A DNA stretch of 64,000 bases from Leptospira kanakyensis (GTDB lineage Bacteria; Spirochaetota; Leptospiria; Leptospirales; Leptospiraceae), in assembly GCF_004769235.1 (NCBI RefSeq), contig NZ_RQFG01000018.1, positions 310,001 to 374,000 on the forward strand, read 5' to 3'. Under the pieces are notes generated by a model. It had not been told where the DNA came from. It made no database searches and worked only from the letters and a program-made list of their open reading frames with translations. Shown piece by piece: positions 9,339-18,519 of the stretch. The position numbers were made by a program, and so were the translations under genes. Position 1 is the first letter of the stretch; every line of letters begins with the position of its first letter.

Positions 9339-11161
9339 CCACGAATTTCCCGAAAGATTTCTTTTGGGATACTTGGAACATCGCCAGGGCCAACTAACGG
9401 TAAATAAACCATAAACCTAGTTTTCCCTGGATTGGATTCCACTTCTATCCTTCCTTTGTGTTTTTCAATGATCCCTTTCACAATCCCAAGGCCAAGCCCT
9501 GTACCTTCTCCCTGATCTTTGGTAGTAAAAAACGGATCCCAAATTTTATCTTTGATTTCGGTTGGAATTCCAGATCCATTATCTTCAAAACTAATCAAAA
9601 CAAAATCTTCTCCAATCATTCTAGATGATATAGTCAGTTTGGGATGTTCCACTGTTTTCATCGCATGGATGGCATTGGTGATGAGGTTTGTCCAAACCTG
9701 GTTCAGTTCATCGATATTACATCGAACCGTGGGAATGGTCCCGTATGCTCTTTCAATTTCCACCCCATGTTTGATTTGGTTTTGCATGATCACAAGAGTA
9801 TTTTCCAATCCTTCGTGAAGGTCAGATTCCGCATAAGAGGCTTGGCCTAAGTGCGAATAGTATTTGAGTGCTTTGACAATGCGAACAATATTACGAATTG
9901 CATATTTGATGTTTTTAATATTTCTTTGAAGGCTTAAGGTATTCTTTAACATCTCGAAGGTTTCTTTCCCACCGGCCTTCCATATCCGGATCAGTTCTTC
10001 TTGCATATGCAAAAGATGGTGGTCGATGATAAATGTTGCAAGATCAGTGGCATCATTGTCGGGAATCCCATCTTGGACGAATTTATGTTTGGTTTCTTTT
10101 TTGAGTTTGAATTTATCTTTAGGATCAATTTTCGCAGCTGGGTCTTCTTTAACAAAACTAAAGAGAATGTCCAAATATATGGAACGAAAGTCGGGGTTTT
10201 GGATGAGGTAAGTAATGTCTCCCAAATGAGATAATACAAAAACTAAATTGGCATCCAAATTATCAGCAGATCCATTGATGACTGCCGCAGGAGTGTTGAT
10301 TTCATGAGCGATTCCTGCAACCATCACCCCAAGCGATGCCATTTTTTCTGACTGCACCAAATGTGCCTGGGTCTCTTCCAATTCTTTAGTTCTTTCTCTT
10401 ACTTTTGCCTCCAATGTTTCTGTTAAGTTTAACAGCTGTTGGTAGATCATTGAATTGGATAAAGACATGAGAGAAACAGAAAGAATTTCTAAAATGATTT
10501 CGATTTCTTCGATATCATATACTTTCCCCTCTTTGTGTTTCCCAAGTAAAATAAAACCAACAAGGCTTGATTTGATAGAAAGGGTAGCAACCAATTCGGA
10601 TTTTGTTTCTGTAAAAAAATCTAATGCTTGTTTGGCTATTTTTTCGTGATGAGTGGATGCAAATTGAATGAAGTTTTCTTTGATATGGATCCCTTCGCGT
10701 TCGGACAACCAAAGAAGAAATGGATTGAATACAGGAAGGGATGGTAAATTTGAAAACTTTTGGTCAAGGGATTCTAAAAAAGGTCTCGGGCGGAATTGTC
10801 CTTCTCTTTCGTCCCAAGTATAAACTTGAACAAATTCAGCAGGGATTTTAGAGGCAAGGAACTGGCTTATGGTTTCGCTGATTTGGTCTGGGTCATTAAA
10901 GGAGATGAGTTCTTCTTTGAATTTTTCCAAGGCAAAAAGATTTTGGACAAGTTCATCTCGTTTTTTGGGTTTTCCATCCACTGCAGTTTTTCCTTTCGGA
11001 AGGTGGAATAAAAAAAGAGATAAGGTAAGAAAACCCATAAAGATGAGAAAAAACACCAAAAGGTAAGATGCCTGTAAAATGCCGAGTCCGTACGCAAAAA
11101 CAAACCAACTAAAAGAAGATAGAAGAATGATACTGGAACGAAAGAAAACTTGTATTTGCAT
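9335..11161 (-). CDS. Membrane sensor histidine kinase with GAF-like domain and enlarged DHp domain
   Basis: The 608-residue kinase starts best at the ATG at 11161; an in-frame GTG at 11209 would run into the divergent rsgA gene. Two membrane segments lie at about 8-25 and 32-53. A GAF-like sensor domain covers about 85-235, then a coiled coil leads to the H-box AGIAHEINTP with the phosphoacceptor His286. The ATPase domain has the N-box ELNQVWTNLITNAIHAM, the DNGSGIP motif and GLGLGIVKGI. Between the first and second DHp helices there is an insertion of more than 100 residues rich in charged helices, which ordinary kinases lack. No response regulator is adjacent, so its output partner is unknown. 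Confidence 0.88.
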   Translation of the reverse strand: MQIQVFFRSSIILLSSFSWFVFAYGLGILQASYLLVFFLIFMGFLTLSLFLFHLPKGKTAVDGKPKKRDELVQNLFALEKFKEELISFNDPDQISETISQFLASKIPAEFVQVYTWDEREGQFRPRPFLESLDQKFSNLPSLPVFNPFLLWLSEREGIHIKENFIQFASTHHEKIAKQALDFFTETKSELVATLSIKSSLVGFILLGKHKEGKVYDIEEIEIILEILSVSLMSLSNSMIYQQLLNLTETLEAKVRERTKELEETQAHLVQSEKMASLGVMVAGIAHEINTPAAVINGSADNLDANLVFVLSHLGDITYLIQNPDFRSIYLDILFSFVKEDPAAKIDPKDKFKLKKETKHKFVQDGIPDNDATDLATFIIDHHLLHMQEELIRIWKAGGKETFEMLKNTLSLQRNIKNIKYAIRNIVRIVKALKYYSHLGQASYAESDLHEGLENTLVIMQNQIKHGVEIERAYGTIPTVRCNIDELNQVWTNLITNAIHAMKTVEHPKLTISSRMIGEDFVLISFEDNGSGIPTEIKDKIWDPFFTTKDQGEGTGLGLGIVKGIIEKHKGRIEVESNPGKTRFMVYLPLVGPGDVPSIPKEIFREIRG

Positions 11162-11194
11162 GTCATCTATATAGAATGTAAGAACTAGATTATT

Positions 11195-12163
11195 TTGGTA
11201 CAAATCCACTTGGGTAAAGAACTATTTACAATCGCTCGGATCTTCGGGGCCTACTACGAAATTTATTCAGAAGGGACTACCTACGCCCTCGCTGTCCTAA
11301 AAGGTAAGTTGCGGTTAAAAAATTCGAACGAACGCCATCCCTTTGTTGTGGGTGATCTTGTCTTAGCTGAAAAATCTTCAGGTGAAGAGTGGGTCATTTC
11401 CGAAAAAATGGAACGTAAGAACTTTCTCTCTCGGAAAAGTGATCGTGGCGATAGTCATGTGTTATGTGCCAATTTAGACCAAGTGGCAATTCTTGCTTCT
11501 TGCAAAGATCCAGAAACCAAACCAGGATTTATCGATAGGTTACTTGCGGCCTCCTACCAGACAGAAATTCCTCCTCTCATCATTTTTACCAAAAAGGATT
11601 TGGTTTCCCCAGAAGAAATTGAAGAACGAGAAGTTTATTATAAAGAGTTAGGTTATGAAGTGATGAGTGTTTCTCTTCTTTCGGAAGAATCCATCCAACC
11701 TCTTTGGGAAAGGATCCGCGGAAAAAGAACTTTCCTTTGTGGGAATTCCGGCGTGGGGAAGTCGACACTCATGAACCATCTTCATAAAAAGACAGTGCAA
11801 AGGACAAACCTCATCAGCGGGTCTACCAAAAAGGGAAAACACACCACCACAAATTCGTTTGCCCTATTTTTGGAAGAAAACACCGTTCTCATCGATTCAC
11901 CGGGAGTCAAAGAATGGGGCATCCTACACCTGACACCTGTTGAACTTTGGGAAAGTTTTCCCGAATTACGAAAGATTAAGGAAACTTGTCAGGAAATTTA
12001 TTGCTGTGAACTGGGTTCTGAGTGTCCAATGCGAAAACACGTGAACGAATCCATGGATGAAACCCGAAAAAAGAGCTTAGAATCCATGATTGAGAGCCTA
12101 GAAAACCCCTACCGTGTGACAAGACGGGACCATTGGACAAAAGCTGTCACAAAAAGGTATTAG
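11195..12163 (+). CDS. rsgA: Ribosome small subunit-dependent GTPase A
   Basis: RsgA is a circularly permuted GTPase that checks late 30S subunit assembly. Visible here are an N-terminal OB-fold (about 10-85), the early G4 motif TKKD (132-135), G1 GNSGVGKST (183-191), the T-rich switch HTTTN, and G3 DSPG (234-237, usually DTPG). The C-terminal zinc knuckle is unusual: Cys265, Cys270 and Cys277 are kept but the usual His two residues after the second Cys is Glu, with an extra Cys271 beside it. The start is uncertain because the frame offers TTG at 11195 and 11210 and no nearby ATG; TTG at 11195 was chosen for length. It is divergent from the histidine kinase. Confidence 0.88.
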   Translation: MVQIHLGKELFTIARIFGAYYEIYSEGTTYALAVLKGKLRLKNSNERHPFVVGDLVLAEKSSGEEWVISEKMERKNFLSRKSDRGDSHVLCANLDQVAILASCKDPETKPGFIDRLLAASYQTEIPPLIIFTKKDLVSPEEIEEREVYYKELGYEVMSVSLLSEESIQPLWERIRGKRTFLCGNSGVGKSTLMNHLHKKTVQRTNLISGSTKKGKHTTTNSFALFLEENTVLIDSPGVKEWGILHLTPVELWESFPELRKIKETCQEIYCCELGSECPMRKHVNESMDETRKKSLESMIESLENPYRVTRRDHWTKAVTKRY

Positions 12164-12228
12164 GGAAAAGAGTTGCCAAGCACTCAGTTGTTATCTATTC
12201 TTAGAATGATATTTCCGGAGGAAGGAAT

Positions 12229-13200
12229 ATGAAACGTACAATGATCAATCGATTGACAGCACTAGGATTTGTGGCGGTTTTTGCCATGGTTTTTGCTGCT
12301 TGCCAAAAAGATTCTAAGGAATCTGTAACGACTGTTACAGAAAAGTCTGCACAAGAAAGTAATGTCGTTGTTGCCTTTGTAAAAGGTGATGTGGTTGTGA
12401 TCCGCGAAAGTGGACAAGTCAAACCAAACTTAGGTGATGTATTAACTTCCAAAGATACCATCGTAACCGGACAAAACGGTTCTGTGGAAATCCTTGTGGG
12501 TGAAGACGGAGTGCTTAAGTTAAACAAAAATACTTCTCTTAGCGTAAGCCAAGCGTTTGCTGCAAACGACGGATCACGCGAAACAGAAGTCAACATGCAA
12601 TACGGAAAACTTGTGACAGTTCTTCGCAAAGAAAGAAAAACAGAATCTTTCAGTGTAGTGACACCAACTTCCATCGCGGGTGTTCGCGGAACGATCTTCT
12701 TAACCAATGTAGAAAATCCATCGGCTAAAGGTGGTAACGTTGCTTGTGGTTCTGGAAACTGTGTAGTGAAGTATACTGTACTTGATGGTGCGGTTGCCGT
12801 TCGCAAAGCAAACTCAGAAAACGAAATCGTTGTCGACAAACAGAAAACAGCTGAAGTCGGAAACGAAACGAAACTTTCTGACAAAATGATCAAACCTATG
12901 GACAAACAGTCTCTCTCAGAAATGAAAGAAATGTTGGCTTTTGAAAACACAAAGATGTTACAGTTTGAGTCACTTGCAAACGAACTAAAAACTAACAACG
13001 AAGAACTTCAAAAATTAAACATTGGATCTTCTGTAGAAGAATTGGAAAAAGCAGCAAAATCACGTGAGATTACTAAATCAAAATCTGATGAAGTGATTAC
13101 AACTGCTAAGTCTATCGAAGATTCTAAATACATCAAAAAAGATGTTCAGAAAGATTCCCTAAAATTAGCACCTAAAGAGAGTTTTGATAAGACGAAATGA
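12229..13200 (+). CDS. FecR-domain lipoprotein
   Basis: The 323-residue product has a lipoprotein signal peptide ending FAAC (Cys25). Residues about 45-205 form a FecR-type domain: a KGDV.V..E strand, .LGD.L...DTI.TG, then FSVVTPTSIAGVRGT. This fold is known from periplasmic signalling proteins but in spirochaetes often occurs in free-standing lipoproteins. The C-terminal 110 residues are a Lys/Glu-rich helix. The start is clear, with GGAGGAAGG just upstream of the ATG. It is the first gene of a three-lipoprotein operon and its stop overlaps the next start by four bases (ATGA). No sigma factor is adjacent, so a classic FecR signalling role is unlikely. Confidence 0.85.
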   Translation: MKRTMINRLTALGFVAVFAMVFAACQKDSKESVTTVTEKSAQESNVVVAFVKGDVVVIRESGQVKPNLGDVLTSKDTIVTGQNGSVEILVGEDGVLKLNKNTSLSVSQAFAANDGSRETEVNMQYGKLVTVLRKERKTESFSVVTPTSIAGVRGTIFLTNVENPSAKGGNVACGSGNCVVKYTVLDGAVAVRKANSENEIVVDKQKTAEVGNETKLSDKMIKPMDKQSLSEMKEMLAFENTKMLQFESLANELKTNNEELQKLNIGSSVEELEKAAKSREITKSKSDEVITTAKSIEDSKYIKKDVQKDSLKLAPKESFDKTK

Positions 13201-14810
13201 GATATGTTTATTTACCGGTCCTTTGTTTTTTAGTCGGTTATTGTTCTTCGGTCACAAAGATCGAAACACTGAATCGAAGTTTTACAAAACCTAAGTTCAT
13301 CGCACCTCTTCCGGGTGAGTCGGAACCCCTTCCTTCGGGTAGAGATTACAAAGAACGACTGGTAAATAAATCCACTCCACATTTTTCCCTCCTCTGGAAA
13401 CAAGTTCCAGAGGAGTTCTCTAAATCAGATTTATTACTACTAGAGGAGAAGGTTCTCTTCCCTCACAACAAACTGGGTCTTTATAAAAAAGCTCCCAAAG
13501 TTCCTGATTCTAAATTTTCCGAATCTTCTGATTTGGATTTATTATTGGAACTTTCTCTCACCAAAAATGCAGAAAGACTTTCTGTTGAAGTACAATACAA
13601 AGATCCCGTTTTGTCGCAAAATTTTGGTAAGGCGATTTTTGTTTTCCAAGAAGAAAAGGAACCTGCTGTTAAATCAGTAAAGTCCTTTGATGTATTCCAC
13701 GGCAAAAGACAACTCCAACCTTTAACGCCTAGTGTTCCAGCTTACTTTGCAGAAGTTTCTTCCCCGTCAGAAGATGAATTACGTAATTATTTTTCCGCCT
13801 CCTTACGAGGAAATGCCTCTGTGTTTTCTACTTCGCCAGGAACTACAATTTATCTGGACGGTGTGGAAGTAGGCAAAGCTCCCTTACTTTCTTATCCACT
13901 TATCAATGGAAAACATTCCCTTTCCTTTGCAAAACCCGGCAAAGATCCTGTAAAACGAAATATCTTAATTCGTGCAGGTAAAACCACACGTGTGTTCCAA
14001 GAATGGAGTGATGACATTTCGCAAGGAACCATTGTCATTTCTAGTTTTCCTCCGGGCCTCGACATCGTCGTTGATGGTCAGAAAAAAGGAAAAACACAAT
14101 ATGCGGAATCGGGAGTTCCTTATGGAAGTTATCCGATCCAATTCATTCGCACAAAAAATGATTCTAACTTTGAATATGCGAAAGCTGGAATCAAAATTAG
14201 ACCGAAACAAATTACATCCATTGCTCTACCAATCTCTCTGGAAGATGGAGTGGGTTGGGAGTCAGAAGAATTTTGGAATCTCACATCGGCATCACCAAAT
14301 TTTTCTGCGACTTTTCCTGGCAAACTTACCTTTGCAAAAAATAAAGACCTACCTACTGGTTGGTATGGGGTGTATTCCGAAGATCTAATTCCAGATTATT
14401 TGGAAGCCGAACTTGTGTTAGATCTTGTGAAGGATTTAAACGGTGCCGTTGGCCTTTCTTTTACCGATCACAATCAAAATGCGATCCTCGTTTATGTAGA
14501 TAAAACTGATTTCCATATCATCAAATTTTCTTCGGAAGAAAAAGAAGCACCGGTTCGTTCTTCTTACCGTTGGGACAAAGAAGATGAACTAAAAGGAAGA
14601 ACTGTTAAACTTTCAACAGATATCGAAAAAAAAATGATTCGATTGTCTTTAGGAAATAAAACTGTAGAAGAACTTCCATGGAATTTTGAAACTTTTTGGA
14701 ATATTGGAGTATTAACTCCACATAACATGCCTGTTACGGGCACACCCCTTCGCGGTGTAAAAATACGATATCCTGATATGGTTAAGTTTGAGGAAAGGCT
14801 CCAAAAATGA
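13197..14810 (+). CDS. PEGA-domain lipoprotein
   Basis: The 537-residue product begins with a short signal peptide ending VGYC (Cys16), fitting a lipoprotein. Two PEGA domains are seen at about 200-265 (TTIYLDGVEVGKAPL) and 275-350 (GLDIVVDGQKKGKTQY); these short beta domains are typical of surface proteins. The last 185 residues look like a beta-sandwich (laminin-G or glycosidase-like: VGLSFTDHNQNAILVYVD), an inference from pattern only. It is the middle gene of the three-lipoprotein operon, joined by ATGA overlaps at both ends, which strongly suggests a common complex. I cannot assign a molecular function. Confidence 0.82.
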   Translation: MRYVYLPVLCFLVGYCSSVTKIETLNRSFTKPKFIAPLPGESEPLPSGRDYKERLVNKSTPHFSLLWKQVPEEFSKSDLLLLEEKVLFPHNKLGLYKKAPKVPDSKFSESSDLDLLLELSLTKNAERLSVEVQYKDPVLSQNFGKAIFVFQEEKEPAVKSVKSFDVFHGKRQLQPLTPSVPAYFAEVSSPSEDELRNYFSASLRGNASVFSTSPGTTIYLDGVEVGKAPLLSYPLINGKHSLSFAKPGKDPVKRNILIRAGKTTRVFQEWSDDISQGTIVISSFPPGLDIVVDGQKKGKTQYAESGVPYGSYPIQFIRTKNDSNFEYAKAGIKIRPKQITSIALPISLEDGVGWESEEFWNLTSASPNFSATFPGKLTFAKNKDLPTGWYGVYSEDLIPDYLEAELVLDLVKDLNGAVGLSFTDHNQNAILVYVDKTDFHIIKFSSEEKEAPVRSSYRWDKEDELKGRTVKLSTDIEKKMIRLSLGNKTVEELPWNFETFWNIGVLTPHNMPVTGTPLRGVKIRYPDMVKFEERLQK

Positions 14811-17800
14811 GACAACTTAGTTATTTATGTATTTCCTTCGTTTTGTTTGTTGGTTGTCAGTCCCGGGATTTTAAACCAGTCACTGTCAAAGATCCCGTCG
14901 TGGAAAAATCCGATGTTTCGGACCGCCAAAAAATTGAAGAAGCAAGGGCTCTTGTTGCAGAAGGTAGTAACGAATTCCAAAAGGGAAACATGGATTCTGC
15001 TTTAGAAAAAGCAAAGACATCCATCCAAACTTTTGAGTTAATTGATGGTTATTCTCTTCTTGGTTCTTCCTATTACCAGTTAGGTGAATACGAGAATGCA
15101 AAACATGCCTATGAAAAAGGCAAAAACTTAGATCCCAAAAATGAGAAACTACTCATTGGGCTTGGAACTGTCCAATCCACTTTGGGAGAAAATGAGGACG
15201 CTCTTTCTACTTACCAAACCTTAAGCCAACTCAAACCAGAAGAAACTATCTATACTTACAAAACCGGCTTGTTACTAAAAAACTTGGGTCGTTACCAAGA
15301 GAGTCTTGTTGTTCTCAAACCATTGGAGGCAAAACCAGAGTTCCCATACCCAGTCGAACTTTTAAACCAGTTGGGTGATATTTGTTTGGAACTAAAAAGA
15401 TACGACGAAGCAGAGGCTTACTTTGCAAAGGCGGAAAAACTCAATCCTGAATTAAAAACTGCCAAAGACGCCAAACTTTCTACAAAAATTGCCTCTCTCA
15501 TCCAACGAGGTAATGACTTCCTTAACAAAAAAAATTATTCGGAAGCCGCATCTGAATTCAAAAAAGCCACAGACCTACAACCTCAAAATGGTTCTTTGTG
15601 GTCTTTTCTTGGAAATGCACAGTTACTAAATGGTAAACTGAAAGAAGGTGAGGAAAGTTTTAAAAAAGCCATTTCCTATTCTGATACAAATCCCAGTGGA
15701 TATGTTGGATTGTGTAATGTTTATATCCAAACTCATAATTATTCGGATTGTTTAAAAACTTCCAAACAAGCTGGCGTAAAAATTCCGAAAAATGCAGAAA
15801 TCCGCAACAAACAAGGGATATGCGAATGGAAATGGGGTGAAACCAAAAAGGCTAATCTCAGTTTCCAAGATGCTGCGTCTTGGGATCCCAATTTTTTTGA
15901 ACCAAAACTCAACTTAGCCTATGTGTTAATTGATTCAGGTCGTTTTGATGAAGCTTTGGATGTATTAAAAAAAGCAGAGTCTCATCCTAAGGCCAAAAAA
16001 GAAGACATTCGTAAGGCAAAGGTATTAGCAGAATCACAAAAATACATTGCTGATGGGGATGTTTTCCTCCGCCAAGGGAAACGGAAACAAGCCTTTGATG
16101 AATATGGTAAAGCTATGGGTGTGAATCCAGAAAACCCTGCCGTTCAAAATGCCTTTGGTCGTGGTTACTTTGCATTCGGAGAATATAAAAAATCGGAAAG
16201 TTCGTTTTTAGAAGCTTACCGAATGGATGCAACAAACCCGGGCGCCTTACAGGGGCTAGCTCGTGTGTATGCAAAAACTGGTGAATCCAAAAAAGAAAAA
16301 GAATACATCAAAAAATTGGAAATCCTATCGGCGACAGATCCTTTTAGCGCGATCACACTCGGCCGGATTGCAGAAGACGCTAGCAAATGGGACGAAGCAG
16401 AATCTATATACATGGGACTTAAGAAAAAATTCCCAAACAATGATGCTGTAGATTACCGATTGGGAAGTTTATATTACAAACGTGCAGTAGAAGAAAACTC
16501 GAAAGAAAACTATACACGTGCGAATGAGTTCATCCAAAAATCTAAAAAATATACCAAAGACATTCCTGAGTTACTGGAAACAGAAAAAACTGTAGCAGAG
16601 AACTCTCGTTTTGCGGAGATTTTACCTTTTGTGAAAGAAGGGAACTCACTTTTCAATCGTAAAAAATACATCGAAGCGGTAACTCCATACCAAAAGGCTT
16701 ATGACAAAGTTCCCAAAGCTTCACTTCTCGTAAAAATTGCAGAATGTTATATCGAAAAAGGTGAAGAAGAAAAGGGACTTTCTATTTTAGAGAATGCAGT
16801 TCGTTCGAATAAAGAAAATGCAATTTCTTTTAAGGAAGGGATTTATTCTTTTTATTACAAAAAAGGCGAATTAAAAAAAGCAGAAGATGGGTTTCATGAT
16901 ATCTTAAAAGAAAAACCAGATTCTTATTACGCCTACTATATGTTAGGTCTTGTGACCATGAAACGTAAAAATTATGAAGGCGCTATTATTGAATTTGATC
17001 GTTCTATTTTGGTAAACCCTAATTTTGCCCCGAGTAACGTAGCTAAAGGTTTGGCATTCTATAAATTAAACCAAATGGATGCAGCAAAACGTGAATTTGA
17101 GAAGGCAAGAGTAAAAGATTCAGAATTCGGCCTTTCTTCTTACAATTTGGCAATTGCATACTTCAATGAAGATCTCACAAAAGAATCTAAATCCATCTTA
17201 GAATCCATTCGAAAAACAGATCCGGATTTTATGGATGGTGAGATCCAACTAGCTTATATCTATTTCAAAGAAAACAAATTGGAAGAAGCAGAGAAAATCA
17301 TTGATCGTGTTCTAAAAGAAGAACCATCTGCAGAAGCATTGTTTGCCCAATTTAGAATTTTGGACGCCAAACAAAAACAATCTCCATCCGATAAGGTCAA
17401 AACCAAACGGAACCAAGTAAAAGAGAAAATTTTACGTGAATACGGAGAAACCAAATTCGCAAGGTTACTTCCTTCTGATGCTTTGGATGATGAACCACTC
17501 CATGTAACTGACCTTAATCTTTCTGGAACTCCTGTTTCCACACCAATTGTATATCCAAACCGAATCATTGTGAATTATGGATCTGCCCTTGTCGGTTATG
17601 ATCGAATCACAAAAGAACTTGTTTGGAAACAATACACATCCACTCCATTCCAACTACTCGTTGCGGGGAAGGAACTTGTGGGAATTACAAACGATACTGC
17701 CACAAAAATCTACCCAGAATCGGGAAAGATGACTTTCAAGAAACAGGTATTAGCTGGTTGGAAGGTAAAACAAGGGTCTGCTGATGGAAATGGGTTTTTC

Positions 17801-18400
17801 CTTCTATTGGAAAAAGAAAAGGGAACGGACAGAAAAATTGTAAAAACCAATCCCAATTTAGAAATTTTAGAAGAATGGAATGGAAACGATTTTTTAAGTT
17901 TTTCTTACACCGAGGAAGGAAAACTCATAGTTCTTCGTGATTTAAAGAAAGAATTCCAAATCCAAGTGTTTGCGATTGGTGTAAGTCCAGAAAAAGAAAA
18001 GAAGGTATCGGCTCCTGTTGCGAAGAAAGATACAAAGGAATCGGCGCAGATCCTAGGATGTGTTGAAGATTCTTGTTTGATCCAATTGGGAAATCAAATG
18101 TATCAAGGAACAGAAAAAGCAAAACTATATTCCCTTGGGAATACAGAATCCATTCGTTCTGTTGTTAAAAATTCCGAGTCTTTACTAATCAATACAGAAA
18201 ACACCGCCTATCTTTGGAAAGGTGGTTCGAAGTGGAAAGATTCTTATGCCATCCAAGGAGATTTTTATTATCCTTTAGATGGACTTGTGGTGGAAGGAAG
18301 GTCTAAGGAATTACTTCTCATCAAAGGTCGGGATAAAACTCCTGTTCCTTGGAAGGGAGACCGGGATGGCCTTCGTATCAGTACGGTAACAGTAGACTAA
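14807..18400 (+). CDS. TPR-repeat lipoprotein with C-terminal propeller-like domain
   Basis: The 1197-residue product starts with a lipoprotein signal peptide ending FVGC (Cys17). From about 40 to 850 it is an array of tetratricopeptide repeats, well over fifteen, with typical A..Y..L....EA......A..L.P pairs. The last 300 residues change to beta-rich sequence with PQQ/quinoprotein-like blades (ALVGYDRITKELVWKQ), suggesting a small propeller. TPR arrays are protein-binding scaffolds, so this is the probable organiser of the FecR-PEGA-TPR lipoprotein set. Its ATG overlaps the stop of the PEGA gene. It ends before an inverted repeat and the convergent trmB gene. Confidence 0.88.
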   Translation: MRQLSYLCISFVLFVGCQSRDFKPVTVKDPVVEKSDVSDRQKIEEARALVAEGSNEFQKGNMDSALEKAKTSIQTFELIDGYSLLGSSYYQLGEYENAKHAYEKGKNLDPKNEKLLIGLGTVQSTLGENEDALSTYQTLSQLKPEETIYTYKTGLLLKNLGRYQESLVVLKPLEAKPEFPYPVELLNQLGDICLELKRYDEAEAYFAKAEKLNPELKTAKDAKLSTKIASLIQRGNDFLNKKNYSEAASEFKKATDLQPQNGSLWSFLGNAQLLNGKLKEGEESFKKAISYSDTNPSGYVGLCNVYIQTHNYSDCLKTSKQAGVKIPKNAEIRNKQGICEWKWGETKKANLSFQDAASWDPNFFEPKLNLAYVLIDSGRFDEALDVLKKAESHPKAKKEDIRKAKVLAESQKYIADGDVFLRQGKRKQAFDEYGKAMGVNPENPAVQNAFGRGYFAFGEYKKSESSFLEAYRMDATNPGALQGLARVYAKTGESKKEKEYIKKLEILSATDPFSAITLGRIAEDASKWDEAESIYMGLKKKFPNNDAVDYRLGSLYYKRAVEENSKENYTRANEFIQKSKKYTKDIPELLETEKTVAENSRFAEILPFVKEGNSLFNRKKYIEAVTPYQKAYDKVPKASLLVKIAECYIEKGEEEKGLSILENAVRSNKENAISFKEGIYSFYYKKGELKKAEDGFHDILKEKPDSYYAYYMLGLVTMKRKNYEGAIIEFDRSILVNPNFAPSNVAKGLAFYKLNQMDAAKREFEKARVKDSEFGLSSYNLAIAYFNEDLTKESKSILESIRKTDPDFMDGEIQLAYIYFKENKLEEAEKIIDRVLKEEPSAEALFAQFRILDAKQKQSPSDKVKTKRNQVKEKILREYGETKFARLLPSDALDDEPLHVTDLNLSGTPVSTPIVYPNRIIVNYGSALVGYDRITKELVWKQYTSTPFQLLVAGKELVGITNDTATKIYPESGKMTFKKQVLAGWKVKQGSADGNGFFLLLEKEKGTDRKIVKTNPNLEILEEWNGNDFLSFSYTEEGKLIVLRDLKKEFQIQVFAIGVSPEKEKKVSAPVAKKDTKESAQILGCVEDSCLIQLGNQMYQGTEKAKLYSLGNTESIRSVVKNSESLLINTENTAYLWKGGSKWKDSYAIQGDFYYPLDGLVVEGRSKELLLIKGRDKTPVPWKGDRDGLRISTVTVD

Positions 18401-18442
18401 TCATCAATTTGAGATTGTAGAGAAACTGGATTCAAAAGGTAT

Positions 18443-18475
18443 TCTCAAGTAAGAATCTTGAGCTCTTACTTGAGA
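18443..18475. terminator. Inverted repeat between convergent genes, possible bidirectional terminator
   Basis: The arms TCTCAAGTAAGA (18443-18454) and TCTTACTTGAGA (18464-18475) are perfect 12-base complements around a nine-base loop. It lies between the 3' ends of the TPR lipoprotein gene and trmB. No strong T-run follows on either strand, so a factor-assisted terminator or an mRNA-stabilising hairpin fits as well as an intrinsic terminator. Confidence 0.45.
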
Positions 18476-18519
18476 TGGATTTGATCTGATAAAAAGGAAA
18501 AACCTACTTTATTAGGATT

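Noticed and set aside
11159..11209. GTG extension of the histidine kinase to 11209
   Set aside because: It would overlap the divergent rsgA start, and the ATG at 11161 gives the expected membrane N-terminus.
12229..13200. FecR as part of an iron-sensing sigma factor system
   Set aside because: No sigma factor or TonB-dependent receptor is adjacent, and the protein has a lipobox instead of a membrane-spanning anti-sigma layout.
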